Origin: Elymus sibiricus
Taxonomy: Eukaryota; Streptophyta; Magnoliopsida; Poales; Poaceae
Assembly (NCBI GenBank): GCA_039707655.1
Contig: CM077671.1
Location: 304,668,509 to 304,732,508, forward strand
DNA: 64,000 bases
Direction: 5' to 3'
Positions within the stretch are counted from its first letter, which is position 1. Every line of letters starts with the position of its first letter. Under the pieces are notes generated by a model. That model was not told the origin of the DNA. It searched no databases and saw only the letters and a program-made list of their open reading frames with translations. The position numbers were made by a program, and so were the translations under genes. Positions 11,225 through 23,633 of this stretch are shown here, piece after piece.

Positions 11225-12747
11225 TGATGACCCATAAGTATAGGGGATCCATCGTAGTCCTTTCGATAAATAAGAGTGTCGAACCCAACTAGGAGCGGAA
11301 GGAAATGATAAGCAATTTTCAGCAAGGTATTCTCTGCAAGTGCTGTGAGTAACAATAGTAGATAGTTTTGTAGCAAGATAATTCGTAACAAGTGACAAGT
11401 GACAATAATAACAAAGGTGCAACAAGGTAGACCAATCCTTTTTATAGCAAAGGACAGGCCTGAAAGTACTCTTATATCAAGCAAGTGCTCCCGAGGACAC
11501 ATGGGGATTTTCTGTCTAGTCATGTTCATATTGTTGAGTTGATTCACGTTCGCTACTTGATAATTTGATATGTGGGTGGACCGGTGCTAAGGTGTTGTTC
11601 TTACTTGAACAAACAACCTACTTATGATTAACCCCTCTCGCAAGCATCCGCAACTATGAAAGAAGAATTAAGATAAATATAACCATAGCAAGAAACGTGT
11701 GGATCCAAATCAACCCCTTATGAAGCAACGCATAGACTGGGGTTTAAGCTTCTGTCACTCTCGCAACCCATCACCTACTTGTTACTCCACAATGACTTCC
11801 CTTAGGCCCATAACATGGTGAAGTGTCATGTAGTCAACGTTCACATGACACCACTAAGAGAAGTAACAACATACATATCATCAAAATATCGAACGAATAC
11901 CAACTTCACAAGATTACTTATAACAAGACTTCTCCCATGTCCTCAGGACCAATAGTAACTACTCACACCTCATCAACATGTTCAAGATCAGAGGTATAAT
12001 CATAATGATTAAAGATCTGAACATAATGTCTTCCACTAAGTAATCCAACAAGCATCAACTACAAGATGTAATCAACACAACTAGTAACCCACAGGTACCA
12101 ATGTGAGGTTTTGAGACAAATATTGAATACAAGAGATGAACTAGGGTTGAAGATAAGATGGTGCTGGTGAAGATGTTGATGAAGATTGGTCCTCCCACGA
12201 AGGAGGAAGCGTTGGTGATGACGATGGCTTCGATCTCCCCCTCCCGGAGAGGGATTCCCCCGGCAGAATCTGACTGCCGGAGTGCAAAAGGGCCTCTGCC
12301 CGGGTTTCCGCCTCGAGACCGCGGTGCTTCGTCCCAAGAGGTTGCTTATGATTTTTTTCTAGGGTAAAACACACCATATAGGAGAAGAGGGGGTCGGGAG
12401 GCCTGCAGGGGGCCCCACAAGCCATCTTGGTGCGGCCAGGGGGGGTGGCCGCGCCCTGTTGGCTTGTGGCCAGCAGGTGGGCCCCCTCTGGTATATTTTT
12501 GGCCCAATAATTATTAAATATTCCATAAAAATTCTCCGTGAAGTTTCAGGTCATTTGGAGTCTGGTGATTTTTCTGCCTTTTTCTTGGTTTCCCGGTCCA
12601 GAATTCCAGTTTCCAGATATTCCCCTCTTTGTAATGTACCTTGCATATTCAGAGAGAAAGGGCATACGAATTGTATGATAATAGGGAATAATGGCTAAGA
12701 ATAACACAAATATCTATAAGAAATCATGATGCAAAATGGACGTATCA
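11225..12747 (-). repeat. Athila-like LTR, minus strand
   Basis: Read on the minus strand, this 1,523-bp unit starts TGATACGTCCATTTTGCATC (from 12747) and ends at the TGATGACCC mark at 11225, with TG...CA ends. A purine-rich tract (minus ACTTGGGGGAGT) directly precedes it at about 12748-12760, so it is the 3' LTR of a minus-strand element. A GC-rich double palindrome lies at 12415-12469. The five bases at 11220-11224 (GGAAG) would be one target duplication; the partner is not found. Confidence 0.75.
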
Positions 12748-14638
12748 ACTCCCCCAAGTTTAGACCTCGCTTGTCCTCAAGCGAAAGTCGAGCTCGAGAA
12801 TAATGACCACATGATTTGAGAGAGAGAGAAGTCGATAAAAACAGAATACGGACATGAGAGCATCATGCATATTAACATGCCAGCAAGTTTTCCATCATAT
12901 AGCTTCTCATAAACAAGTAACAATCTATTCACAAATGAAGTATGAAGCATAAACTTTATTGGAAACTGACAAACAACGCCATTAGTCATTGAGATAATCA
13001 TAATCCATCATATTCAAGAGAATAGTCTATGTAAGAGCTTTTATTTCTAGCAAGTTCACATACTCAACTATCATGTAGCCTTATATGATTGTGCACACAC
13101 ATTGCATATTTTTGGAGCTAATGTTTCCGCTGGACACATAGGAAGATGGGGAATTTATTATCTTTGCCTCCCAACTTACTTACCTTAAGGATAATGTAAA
13201 CAATAATAAGTCATGATCACCTACATTCAACTGGATATATTTGTCTGGATCTTTCCTCAACACATAATGCTTGCCGGCTAAAGGAGTTAATAAGTAGGAA
13301 CAAAGAGTAAATAATATTGACTCTTTGCATGAAAATAAATTCTTGTGAGAATATAAAAGATAGGCCCTTCGCAGAGGGAAGCAGAGGTTGGCATGCGCTT
13401 TTATTTGTTTTGAATGTGCAAACTCTTAGTGCAAAGGAACGTCACTTTGTATTGCCCCTTGTGATAGTGAACTTTGTTATGCACTCTGTCGCTTTTATTT
13501 CTTCGCTATCACAAGATCGTACGAAGCTTATTTTCCCTTACAATAAAAGATCATACATATTTAGAGGCAATTTTTATTGCTTTGTGAACCGGTGACAACT
13601 TGCTTGAAGGATCTTATTCAATCTGTAGGTAGGTATGGTGGACTCTCATGGAAAGAAACTAGGTTTAAAGGGTTATGGATGCACAAGTAGTATCTCTACT
13701 TAGTGTGGAAATTTTTGGCTATCAAAAGATCCAAAGCAAACATCACATGTTAAGGGGTCCATGACAATATAACTTCTATGCAAATATAAACAATCATGGT
13801 CATTATGTTGTCTTCCATGTCCAACATCAACATTTGATCATTATATAATATTTGATGGGGGTTCACAATCATAAAAGGTGTCCAAGATAGTATATTTATA
13901 TGTAAATCTCCTCTTCTCTATCATAATCTTGCATGGATTATATCGATTACTAATGCTATGCTTGTCAATTCCCAACATCTTTTATCACTTATACTTTTTT
14001 CTTTGTGAAGTCATTACTCCTCCTGAGATAAGTATACGATCTTTTCTATTTCTTTTATTGCCATGCTATGATGATGGGTGTATGAAAGTAAAGCACACAA
14101 ACTCAACTAATCTTTATTATATAACTCTCACACCCAATTACAAAGATAGATAGATCTCGAAGCAAAAATTCTTAGTGAAGCAAATCTGAAATTTTATTTC
14201 TGTAAATCACGAAAGACTAGGGATCGAACTAAGATAGATAGTAGTGGTAAAAGTGATGGTGATACGATACCGGGGCACCTCCCCCAAGCTTGGAACAAGC
14301 TAAGGGTGGTGCCGATACCTGTGTACTCAAGCGTCCTTCTTGGGTGATGGTCGTGATGATGTAGTAGACATGTCTTCCATCTTCCGAGGCATAGGCTTTC
14401 CATCATAGAAAGAGGATCTTGTCTCCGGAATCCTGAAATCGGCAGCGAGGCTCATCCTTTTAAACCTATATTCATACTCACAGTTTTGGCTTTGCAGGTC
14501 AGAGATTTGAGCTTGGAGATGCTCGATCCACTTTTGAAGCTTGAAAAGAAGCTCTCCCACGTTCCTTGTGTCCATCTTGTTTTCCCGGATGAAGTCCGTG
14601 ATCATAGAGTGATTAGCACTCAGACCACGCTCAACCAT
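12748..14638 (-). mobile_element. Athila-like internal remnant, minus strand
   Basis: This is the 3' internal region belonging to the LTR at 11225-12747. The part up to about 13775 is homologous to 54577-55603, including a shared stretch around 13430-13620. It is mostly untranslated sequence with a short reading frame at its upstream end. It is cut at 14638 by the LTR of another element. Confidence 0.65.
14327..14638 (-). pseudogene. C-terminal end of retroelement ORF, coiled-coil type
   Basis: About 103 codons on the minus strand run to the stop at 14327-14329. Residues about 25-50 (LLFKLQKWIEHLQAQISDLQ) have the heptad spacing of a coiled coil. A Ser/Pro/Lys-rich tail (STTSSRPSPKKDA) follows. 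The frame is cut at its upstream end by the LTR starting at 14639, so the ATG at 14636-14638 need not be the original start. It is probably the last part of a structural ORF of the minus-strand Athila-like element. No enzymatic motif is visible. Confidence 0.4.
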
Positions 14639-15057
14639 TGACGGTGTCCGAGACTAGGGGTACTCACCACGTCGTCTCCCGACCAGTGCGTCGGGCCGAG
14701 GACCCCCATGACGTATCACTAATGGGCCACTTTGGGTAGCCCATGATGCATACAAGGGAGATTCTACAAGAATTGGCACACAAGAAAATGACTCCTCTAA
14801 ACCTTAGGCCTCCGGTACATTATATAAACTGAGGCTGGGCTAGTCGATACACAACCTCATATTCACTACAACAATCTCGTGGTAGATACCCGTACTATGT
14901 ACTATCCCCCATATGAATACAATCAAAAGCAGGACGTAGGGTATTATCTCTTCGAGAGAGCCCGAACCTGGGTAAAATCCTGTGTCCATGTTACCATCGC
15001 TCAAAGACACCTAGCTTAGGACCCCTACTACGAGATATGCCAGATTAAGAACCGACA
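14639..15057 (+). repeat. short gypsy-like LTR (419 bp)
   Basis: It begins TGACGGTGTCCGAGACTAGG and ends AAGAACCGACA, giving TG...CA. A TATA box (TATATAAA, 14821-14828) lies in the middle. Sequence after the end, TTGGTGCTTTCATCGAGAGC, is a typical leader of Triticeae gypsy elements. The five bases before it are ACCAT; no matching duplication is found downstream. Confidence 0.65.
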
Positions 15058-15345
15058 TTGGTGCTTTCATCGAGAGCCCGCAAGGTGTTCATCACGGATT
15101 GATGGGAATCTAGATCAACGATCAAGTGATATTTTTCCAGTCAGATATGTTTTATATAAATTTTCTCTCTTGCAAAATCGTTGCCGCCGTGTCGTGCTAT
15201 CTGTTCGCAATCAGATTGAGATCAAGAAAATTCGAGGGGCCATATGTGGCGTCAAGACGTTCTGTTCGAGGCATCCCGGCGAGGCGTTCCAGATGACTCG
15301 CACCATAGCTGAACTCAAAAAGAAAAAAAAGACGTGGTCTGACCG
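15058..15345 (+). mobile_element. non-coding element internal region, segment 1
   Basis: This is the leader and first internal part of the element whose LTR is at 14639-15057. It contains no recognisable ORF. It is interrupted by element A and resumes at 23634, as the GTGGT duplication shows. Confidence 0.6.
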
Positions 15346-15350
15346 GTGGT
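15346..15350. repeat. target-site duplication of element A, left
   Basis: GTGGT directly precedes the 5' LTR of element A and is repeated at 23629-23633. Confidence 0.9.
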
Positions 15351-16921
15351 TGATATGTCTCCAACGTATCTAGAATTTTTTATTGTTCCATGCTGATATA
15401 TTATCATTCTAGGATATTTTTTGGTCATTATTTACCAAATTATAATATTTTTGAGCACTAACCTATTGACCCAGTGCCCAATGCCAGTTGCTGTTTTCTG
15501 CATGTTTTTTACTTTTCAGGTTTACAGTACCAAACGAAGTCCAATTGCCACGAAACTTTTTGATGATTTTTCTGGACCATAAGAAGACCTGGAAGCTTCA
15601 GAAGGAGGCCGGGAGGTGCACGAGGGCCCCACCACACATCAGGGCGCGCCCTGGGGGGCGCCCTGATATGTGGTGGCCCCCTCGGCTGCCTCCCGACGCC
15701 CCTCGCTGGCCTATAAATTCTCTAATATTGCAAAAACCCCAGAAGCAGTCCCAAAACCCTTTTTTCGCCGCCGCAAGTCTCTGTTCCATCGTGAGGCCAT
15801 CTGGAGCTCCGTTCCGGCACCCTGCCGGAGGGGGGATCGATCACAGAGGGCCTCTACATCAACCTTGCTACCCTCATGATGATGTGTGAATAGTTCACCA
15901 CAGACCTATGGGTCCATAGCCAGTACCTAGATAGCAATCTCTCTATCTCTTGATCTTCAATACAATGGTCACCGCATCTTCGCTTTGATCTATCCGATGT
16001 AATCCTATTGTGTGGTGTGTTTGTTGGGATCTGATGAATTGTGGGTTTATGTTCAGATTATTCATGAAAAGTATTTGAGATGCCTCTGGATTATATTATC
16101 TCTTAATTGCATGATCATTATAGCTTTGTAATGCTCTCCGATTTATTGACGTGTATTGGCCAAGTAGATTGATATTTCATCGGTGGGAGTGGTGCGTTGT
16201 GGTAGGTTCAACCTGACGAGTTTCTATATCCCAGTGAAAAGTAGGGGACAAGATGCGTCTTTGTGTTATTGCTACTAAGGATAACACAATGGGGTTCATT
16301 CATATTGCTTGAGTTTACTTTGTCTACATCATGTCATCGTTCTCCATGCATTACTCTGTTTTACTTAATACTCTAGATGCATGCTGGATAGCGGTCGATG
16401 AGTGGAGTAATAGTAATAGGTGCAGGCAGGAGTCGGCCTATTTGTTTATGGATGCGGTGCCTATATACACATGATCATTGCCATGAAAATCGCATAACTA
16501 TCTGCTTTTCTATCAATTGCCCAACAGTAATTTGTTACCCATCGTATGATGCCTACATGAGAGATGCCGCTAGGGAAAACTATGGCCCCTGGGTCTATTC
16601 ACTTATATATATACAAATGCTACTATTACCTCGCTGCCTTTATTTACCTTTTATTTTATGTTCCAATTTATATTTATCAACAATTATCTACACAACTCAT
16701 TTGCTTGCAAATAACAAGATCAAGGGGATTGACAACCCTCTTGCCCGCGTTGGGTGCAAGTTGTTTGTTCATTTGTGTGCAGCCGCTGAAGACGGTTGAG
16801 AATTGATATTCCTATTTGTTCGATAAACCTTGGTTTCATAACTGAGCGAAATACTTACCCACTTTGTGCTGCAATTACCCATTCCTCTTCACGGAAAACC
16901 CAACGCAGATCACAAGTATCA
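15351..16921 (+). repeat. Element A 5' LTR
   Basis: It starts TGATATGTCTCCAACGTATC and ends CACAAGTATCA. A strong imperfect palindrome at 15632-15673 (inner arms ATCAGGGCGC and GCGCCCTGAT) lies 40 bp upstream of the TATA box (TATAAAT, 15712-15718). Short ORFs inside (15488-15889, 16398-16806) recur in the 3' LTR only in altered form and are not genes. Confidence 0.9.
15632..15673. repeat. promoter-proximal GC palindrome, element A
   Basis: The inner arms 15638-15647 and 15658-15667 are perfect (10 bp). An outer CCACA/TGTGG pair follows after one mismatch. A variant is kept in the 3' LTR near 22340-22380. Confidence 0.8.
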
Positions 16922-16932
16922 GGAAGGATTTC

Positions 16933-16950
16933 TGGTGCCGTTGCCGGGGA
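16933..16950 (+). promoter_or_regulatory. Element A primer-binding site (tRNA-Asp)
   Basis: TGGTGCCGTTGCCGGGGA lies 11 bp after the LTR. It matches the complement of the 3' end of plant tRNA-Asp (TGGCGCCGTTGCCGGGGA) at 17 of 18 positions. tRNA-Asp priming is usual for the Athila lineage. Confidence 0.85.
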
Positions 16951-17140
16951 ATATCATCATCAACTATCAACTAACTTCACACAAATTTTCATTCACTTGT
17001 TCTTCTTTTTATTTGCTATTATATTTAGCTTGTCTCATAAAAATTAAAAATATAAAAATATTTATCTTTTCTTGTTACTAGTTTACTTCTTCGTTTGCTA
17101 GTTTACTTGTCTTGCTTGTTACTTGGCTTTCTCGGTCACC

Positions 17141-19220
17141 ATGTCTCAAGATACTACTAAGTTATGTGACTTCTCAAATACTACTAATAATGATTGTATT
17201 AGTACTCCTATACCACCCGCCACTAGTGCGGAGGCTTTTGATATTAATGTTGCATTGCTAAATCTTGTCAAGAAAGATCAATTTTTGGGAAGTCCTAATG
17301 AGGATCCCGCGTCACATCTTAATACTTTTATTGAATTATGTGACATGCAAAAGAAAAAGGATATGGATAATGATGTTGTGAAATTAAAATTATTTCCTTT
17401 TTCACTAAGAGATAAAGCTAAAGCTTGGTTTTCATCTTTACCTTGTAATAGTATTGGAACATGGGATAAGTGTAAAGATGCTTTTATTGCTAAGTATTTT
17501 CCTCCTGCTAAGATCATCTCCATTAGAAATCAAATAATTAATTTTAAACATCAAGATCAAGAGCATGTTGCACAATCTTGGGAGAGAATGAAATTGATGA
17601 TAAGAAATTATCCAACTCATGGTTTAAACTTGTGGATGATTATCCAAAACTTCTATGCTGGACTAAACTTTGTGTCTAGAAATCTTCTAGATTCTGCTGC
17701 AGGTGGTACCTTTATGGATGTGACCATAGGAGAGGCCACAAAACTTCTGGACAACATTATGACAAATTATTCTCAATGGCATACCGAAAGGGCTCCAACC
17801 AGTAAGAAGGTAAATTCTGTTGAGTGAAAAAGTGGATGCTCTTATGAATATGGTTGGTAGTAAAAATGCTCATGTTGATCCCAATGATATGCCCTTGTCT
17901 ACTTTGATTGAGCAAAATAATGATGCTATTGATGTGAACTTTGTCTCGCGAAATAATTTCAACAATAATGCTTATAGAGGAAACTTCAATTCTAGACCGT
18001 ATCCCGGTAATTCCTCTAACAACTATGGAAACTCTTGTGGTAATTTTTATGGAAATTCTTCTACAAATGCTAATAGGATACCCTTTGATCTTGAGAACAC
18101 AATTAAATAATTTATTAATTCTCAAAAGGTCTTCAACACTATGGTGGAAGAAAAATTGCATGTAGTTGATACTTTGGCTAAAAACATGGATATAATTGCT
18201 CTTGATGTAGAAACTCTTAAAGGCAAAGCTTTGCCACACAAGCATGATTTTAATGATGCTATTAAATCTATCCAAATATCTATTAATGAAAGTAAGGAGA
18301 GGACCGCTAAGTTGAGAGCTAAGCGGGAATTCTTAGAAAAAGCTCTTCCACCCGGTTTTTACCGGAATCATGATGAAGACCTTAAAATGATTGGTATCTC
18401 TCCTATCGAATCTTTATTTACCTCTCTGAATATAAATGATAAATGGACTGGAGATGAGTCAACTTTAATTGAGAAGCGTCCCGTTTGCTTGGAGGGTGAT
18501 GATTTTGATGCTAAAACTGAAAAATGTGGGTTTGGAGAGGTCAAAACTTTAACTAGTGATGTGCCCACTATTTTAGAATACAAGGACTTTAATTATGATA
18601 ATTGCTCTTTAGTAGAATTTATTTCCTTTTTGCAATCCATTATTAGCCCACCCAATGCTTATGAACAAAATAAAGCTTTTACCAAACATATAGTAGAAGC
18701 TATGATAAAAGCGTATGATGAGAAACTTGAGCTTGAAGTTTCCATTCCTAGAAAATTGCATGATGAGTGGGAACCTACTATCAAGATTAAGATAAATAAA
18801 TATGAATGCAATGCTTTGTGTGACCTTGGTGCTAGTGTTTCAACTATTCCTAAAACTCTTTGTGATGTGCTTGGTCTCACCAATATTGAAGATTGTTCCC
18901 TTAACTTGCATCTTGTGGATTCTACCATTAAGAAACCTTTACGTAGAATTAATGATGTGCTTATTATTGCAAATAAAAATTACGTGCCTATAGATTTCAT
19001 TGTGCTTGATATTTATTGCAATCCTACTTGTCCCATAATACTTGGTAGACCTTTCCTACGAACTATAGGTGCAATTATTGACATGAAAGAAGGAAACATA
19101 AGGTTCTAATTCCCATTGAATAAAGGGATGGAACACTTCCCTAGAAATAGAATTAAACCACCTTATGAATCAATCATGAGAGCCACTTATGGGTGGAGTG
19201 TCAAAGATGACAATACTTGA
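17141..19220 (+). pseudogene. Element A gag-protease polyprotein (decayed)
   Basis: The start chosen is ATG 17141 (MSQDTTKLCDF); the frame is open six codons further up but ATG fits best. The gag core shows LRDKAKAWFSSLP, TWDKCKDAFIAKYFPP and FYAGL. An Asn/Gly/Tyr-rich stretch (about 17940-18070) lies where many gag proteins have a CCHC knuckle; none is seen. The protease part has LCDLGASVSTIP near 18813-18850 and ILGRPFLRT near 19038, typical of Athila. Breaks are a frameshift near 17815-17830, TAA at 18108-18110 and TAA at 19107-19109, after which 36 more codons continue to TGA 19218-19220. Gag would form the particle and the protease would mature it. Confidence 0.85.
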
Positions 19221-22056
19221 GACTATGCATTATTCCTAGCTAGGGGCATAAAACAATAGCGCTTGTTGGGAGGCAACCCAATAGTTATCTTTAAATTTTT
19301 GCTTTAAACTTTATGCTTATTTTTGATAACATGATTATTGCCTCTGTAATTATTTTTTTTTGTATTTAAATTAGTGTTTGTGCCAAGTAAAACCTTTGGG
19401 ATGACTCACAAGATGAGTAGAATCGATGCTGAAACAAAATAGATACTTTTGACTCTAGTGCAGCAATTTTCATTTTTGACTGGAGCGTGATAATGATCTG
19501 AAAGTTTTACACGGTGTTTATATACACATTTTCGAGGTTTTAATAAGTTTTCAGAATTTTTAGAGTTACATAATTATAGGTTCTCTACAGATTGCTACAG
19601 ACTGTTCTGTTTTGGACAAATTCTATTTTTTTGCTTGCATAGTCGCTTATTTTGATTATGCTATGGATTGTATCGGGGGGTATAAGCCATGGAGAAGTTA
19701 GAATATAATACCTATTATGAAATTATGAAATAAGAATCAATTTACAACAGTACCTAAAGTATGCAATATGTTTCTTATACTAACGGATCTCAGGAAGTTT
19801 TGTGTGATTGAAGTTTTCAAGTTTTGGGTGCTATTATGATGGACCACGGAATAAGTAGTAGCAAGAGCCTAAGATTGGGGATGCCCAAGGCACGCCAAGG
19901 TAATATTTTAAAGGATACTCAAGCGTCTAAGCTTGGGGATGCCCCGGAAGGCATCCCCTCTTTCGTCTCAATCCATCGGTATGTCACTTGAAACTATATT
20001 TTTATTCGTCACATGATATGCGTTTTACTTGGAGCGTCGTTTGCTTTTGTTTGCTTTTACTTTCAGTTTTCACAATCATTGTTTTCTGGACACACCTATT
20101 TAAGAGAGACACACCTTCATCACAATTTGTTAGAATACTCTATGTGCTTCACTTATATCTTTTGAGCTTAGCAGTTGCTCTAGTACTTCACTTATATCTT
20201 TTTGAGCACGGTGGCGTCTAGATTTTATAGAAATGATTTCACTCTCGTTCTTCACTTATATTTGTTTGAGAGTTAATAAATAGTGACGGTAATTTTCATG
20301 GGTCATAATACTAGTCCAAAAATATTAGGTATTCAATGAGTGATAATCAAAACCATCATGTAGCACATATAGAGAAATTGTGGGTCAATGATATTGATAT
20401 GATAATATGAAATAGGTGTGAGTTCATAATTGTTGACCGGTAGAAGTGTCGATATTAAGAGAGGTTGACCTTTTTATTCATCTAAAAAATTAAAGAGGCA
20501 TGGTGTGATGATGTGTGAGCATTTCTATTCCTCGTTGAAATCCTAGTGTTGTTTCGGGTCGGAAGCGCGCGATGGTTCACTCCTACCAACCTCTTCCCCC
20601 GGGGCATGCGAGTAGTACTTTGATCTATGATAAAACTAATAAAACTTTGCAATAAGTATATGAGTTCTTCATGACTAATGTGAAACCATGGACATACGCA
20701 ATCTCACCTTCTCATATTTGCTAGCCTCTTCGGTATTGTGCATTGCCCATTCTCACCTCGAGGATCGGTGCAACTTTCGCCGATGCATCCAATCCCCGTG
20801 ACATGATACGCTCTATTGCACATAAGCCTTATTATATATTCCTCAAAACAGCCACCATACCTACCTATCATGGCATTTCCATAGCCATTCCAAGATATAT
20901 TGCCATGCAAATTCCATCGTCACTTCACATGACTAGTTTGTTCATCGTCATATTGCTTTGCATGATCATATAGAGTTGACATAGTATTTGTGGCAAAGCC
21001 ACCGTTCATCATATTTTTGATACATGTCACGCTAGATCATTGCACATCCTGGTACACTGCCAGAGGCATTCATACAGAGTCATATCTTCATATCAGTTCT
21101 CCATATTGAGTTGTAAGTAAATAAAAGTGTGATGATCATCATTATTAGAGCATTGTCCCAGTGAGGAAAGAATGATGGAGACTATGATTCTCCCATAAGT
21201 CGAGATGAGACTCCGCACGAAAAATAAAGATGGGGGAGGCCAAATGAGCCCACCATTAAAAAAAAGAAAAAAGGGAGAAAATGAGAGAAGGGACTTTGCT
21301 ACTATCTTTTACCACACTTGTGCCTCAAAGTGGCACCATGCTCTTCATGTAGAGAGTCTCATGATATGTCACTTCCATATGCTAGTGGGAATTACCTATT
21401 CATTATTCCAAACTTGGCTTGTATATTCCTATGACGGGCTTCCTCAAATGCCCGAGGTCTTCATGAGCAAGCAAGTTGGATGCACACCCCACTTAGCGTC
21501 ATTTGAGCTTTCATACACTTATAGCTCTAGTGCATCATTTGCATGGAAATCCCTACTCCTCGCATTGATATCTATCGATGGGCATCTCCATAGCCTGTTG
21601 GTATGCCTAGTTGATGTGAGACTATCTTCTCCACTTTTTACCCCTTTGATATCTATCACCATACTCTATTCCACCTAAATGATATGTCCAATGGCTCACG
21701 CTCATGTATTGCGTGAAGAATAAAAAGTTGATCCATATTGAAAAAGTACGATCCAATTGCCTGACTTGGACATCGTGGTGCTTAACATTTATATTAATGT
21801 GGTGAAGATGGAGCCATGCCTTGCTAATATAATAAGACGAATGGGGGGTAAACATTTCTTAAGGATCGTACACTTTTAAGGATTAATGATTTTGTTTCTT
21901 ACACTTTGAATATTGATGTATTGATATTTGTTGATTCATCTTTTCTCAATGAGCATACCTGCATAATATTACATAATGGATAGCATGTCACATCAAAAAT
22001 TCTGTTTTTATCATTTACCTACTCGAGGACGAGCAGGAATTAAGCTTGGGGATGCT
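19221..22056 (+). other. Element A 3' non-coding region
   Basis: There is no pol. A conserved motif (GCGCTTGTTGGGAGGCAACC) lies at about 19259-19280, just after the last codons. Between 19360 and 20090 lies a module shared with two copies in element B, including the hairpin at 19935-19958. The ORFs at 20743-20973 and 21205-21678 have no recognisable motifs and I regard them as chance. The region ends with CGAGGACGAGCAGGAATTAA and GCTTGGGGATGC, the polypurine-like tract before the LTR. Confidence 0.7.
19935..19958 (+). repeat. hairpin in element A 3' region
   Basis: The arms GGGGATGCC and GGCATCCCC pair perfectly over 9 bp around the loop CCGGAA. The same hairpin occurs in element B at 28654-28677. 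Confidence 0.85.
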
Positions 22057-23628
22057 TGATACGTCTCCAACGTATCTATAATTTTTGATTGTTCCATGCT
22101 GATATATTATCATTCTATGATACTTTTTGGGTCATTATTTACCAATTTATAATATTTTGACCACTAACCTATTGACCCAGTGCCCAATGCCAGTTGCAGT
22201 TTTCTGCATGTTTTTTACTTTTCAGGTTATAGTACCAAATGAAGTCCAATTGCCACGAAACTTTTTGATGATTTTTTCTGGACCATAAGAAGACCTGGAA
22301 GATTCGGAAGGAGGTCGTGAGGTGCACGAGGGCTCCACCACACATTAGGGCGCGCCCCCAGGGCGCGCCCTGATATGTGTGCCCCCTCGGCAGCCTCTTG
22401 ACGCCCCTTTCTGGCCTATAAATTCTTTAATATTGCAAAAAACCCAGAAGCAATCCCGAATCCCTTTTTCCGCCACCGCACGTCTCTGTTCCGTCGCGAG
22501 GCCATCTGGAGCTCTGTTCCGGCACCCTGCCGGAGGGGGGATCGATCATGGAGGGCCTCTACATCAACCTTGCTGCCCTCATGATGATGTGTGAGTAGTT
22601 CACCACAGACCTACGGGTCTATAGCTAGTACCTAGATGGCAATCTCTCTATCTCTTGATCTTCGATACAATGGTCATCGCATCTTCGCTTTGATCTATCC
22701 GATGTAATCCTATTGTGCGGTATGTTTGTTGGGATCCGATGAATTGTGGGTTTATGTTTAGATTATTCATGAAAAGTATTTGAGATGCCTCTGGATTATA
22801 TTATCTCTTAATTGCATGATCATTATAGCTTTGTAATGCTCTCCAATTTATTGACGTGTATTGGCCAAGTAGATTGATATTTCATCGGTGGGAGTGGTGC
22901 GTTGTGGTAGGTTCAACCTGACAAGTTTCTATATCCCAGTGAAAAGTAGGGGACAAGATGCGTCTTTGTGTTATTGCTACTAAGGATAACACGATGGGGT
23001 TCATTCATATTGCTTGAGTTTACTTTGTCTACATCATGTCATTGTTCTCCATGCATTACTCTGTTTTACTTAATACTCTAGATGCATGCTGGATAGCGGT
23101 CGATGAGTGGAGTAATAGTAATAGGTGCAGGCAGGAGTCGGCCTATTTGTTTATGGACGTGATGCCTATATACACATGATCATTGCCACGAAAATCGCAT
23201 AACTATCTGCTTTTCTATCAATTGCCCAACAGAAATTCGTTACCCATCGTATGATGCCTACATGAGAGATGCTGCTAGGGAAAACTATGGCCCCTGGGTC
23301 TATTCAATTATATATTTACAAATGCTACTATTACCTTGCTGCCTTTATTTACCTTTTATTTTATGTTCCAATTTATATTTATCAACAATTATCTACACAA
23401 CTCATTTGCTTGCAAATAACGAGATCAAGGGGATTGACAACCCTCTTGCTCGCATTGGGTGCAAGTTGTTTGTTCATTTGTGTGCAGCCGCTGAAGACGG
23501 TTGAGGATTGATATTCCTATTGGTTCGATAAACCTTGGTTTCATAAATGAGGGAAATATTTACCCACTTTGTGCTGCAATTACCCATTCCTCTTCACGGA
23601 AAACCCAACGCAGATCACAAAAGTATCA
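22057..23628 (+). repeat. Element A 3' LTR
   Basis: It is 1,572 bp, starts TGATACGTCTCCAACGTATC and ends AAAAGTATCA directly before the GTGGT duplication. The TATA box is at 22417-22423. Confidence 0.9.
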
Positions 23629-23633
23629 GTGGT
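23629..23633. repeat. target-site duplication of element A, right
   Basis: GTGGT follows the 3' LTR end and matches 15346-15350. Confidence 0.9.

Larger units (their letters stand above)
15351..23628 (+). mobile_element. Element A: complete non-autonomous Athila-like retrotransposon
   Basis: This 8,278-bp element has LTRs of 1,571 and 1,572 bp, TG...CA ends, a tRNA-Asp primer site, a gag-protease ORF, a long 3' non-coding region, a polypurine tract, and GTGGT duplications on both sides. Reverse transcriptase, RNase H and integrase are absent: 19221-22056 has no credible frame. The two LTRs differ at many positions in their first 150 bases, so the insertion is not recent. It sits inside the non-coding element that starts at 14639. 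Confidence 0.9.

Noticed and set aside
16817..16833. GGTTCGATAAACC-like phrases resembling a pol III B box or tRNA T-arm
   Set aside because: They recur at the same place in most Athila-like LTRs without an A box or cloverleaf, so they are LTR sequence and not tRNA genes.
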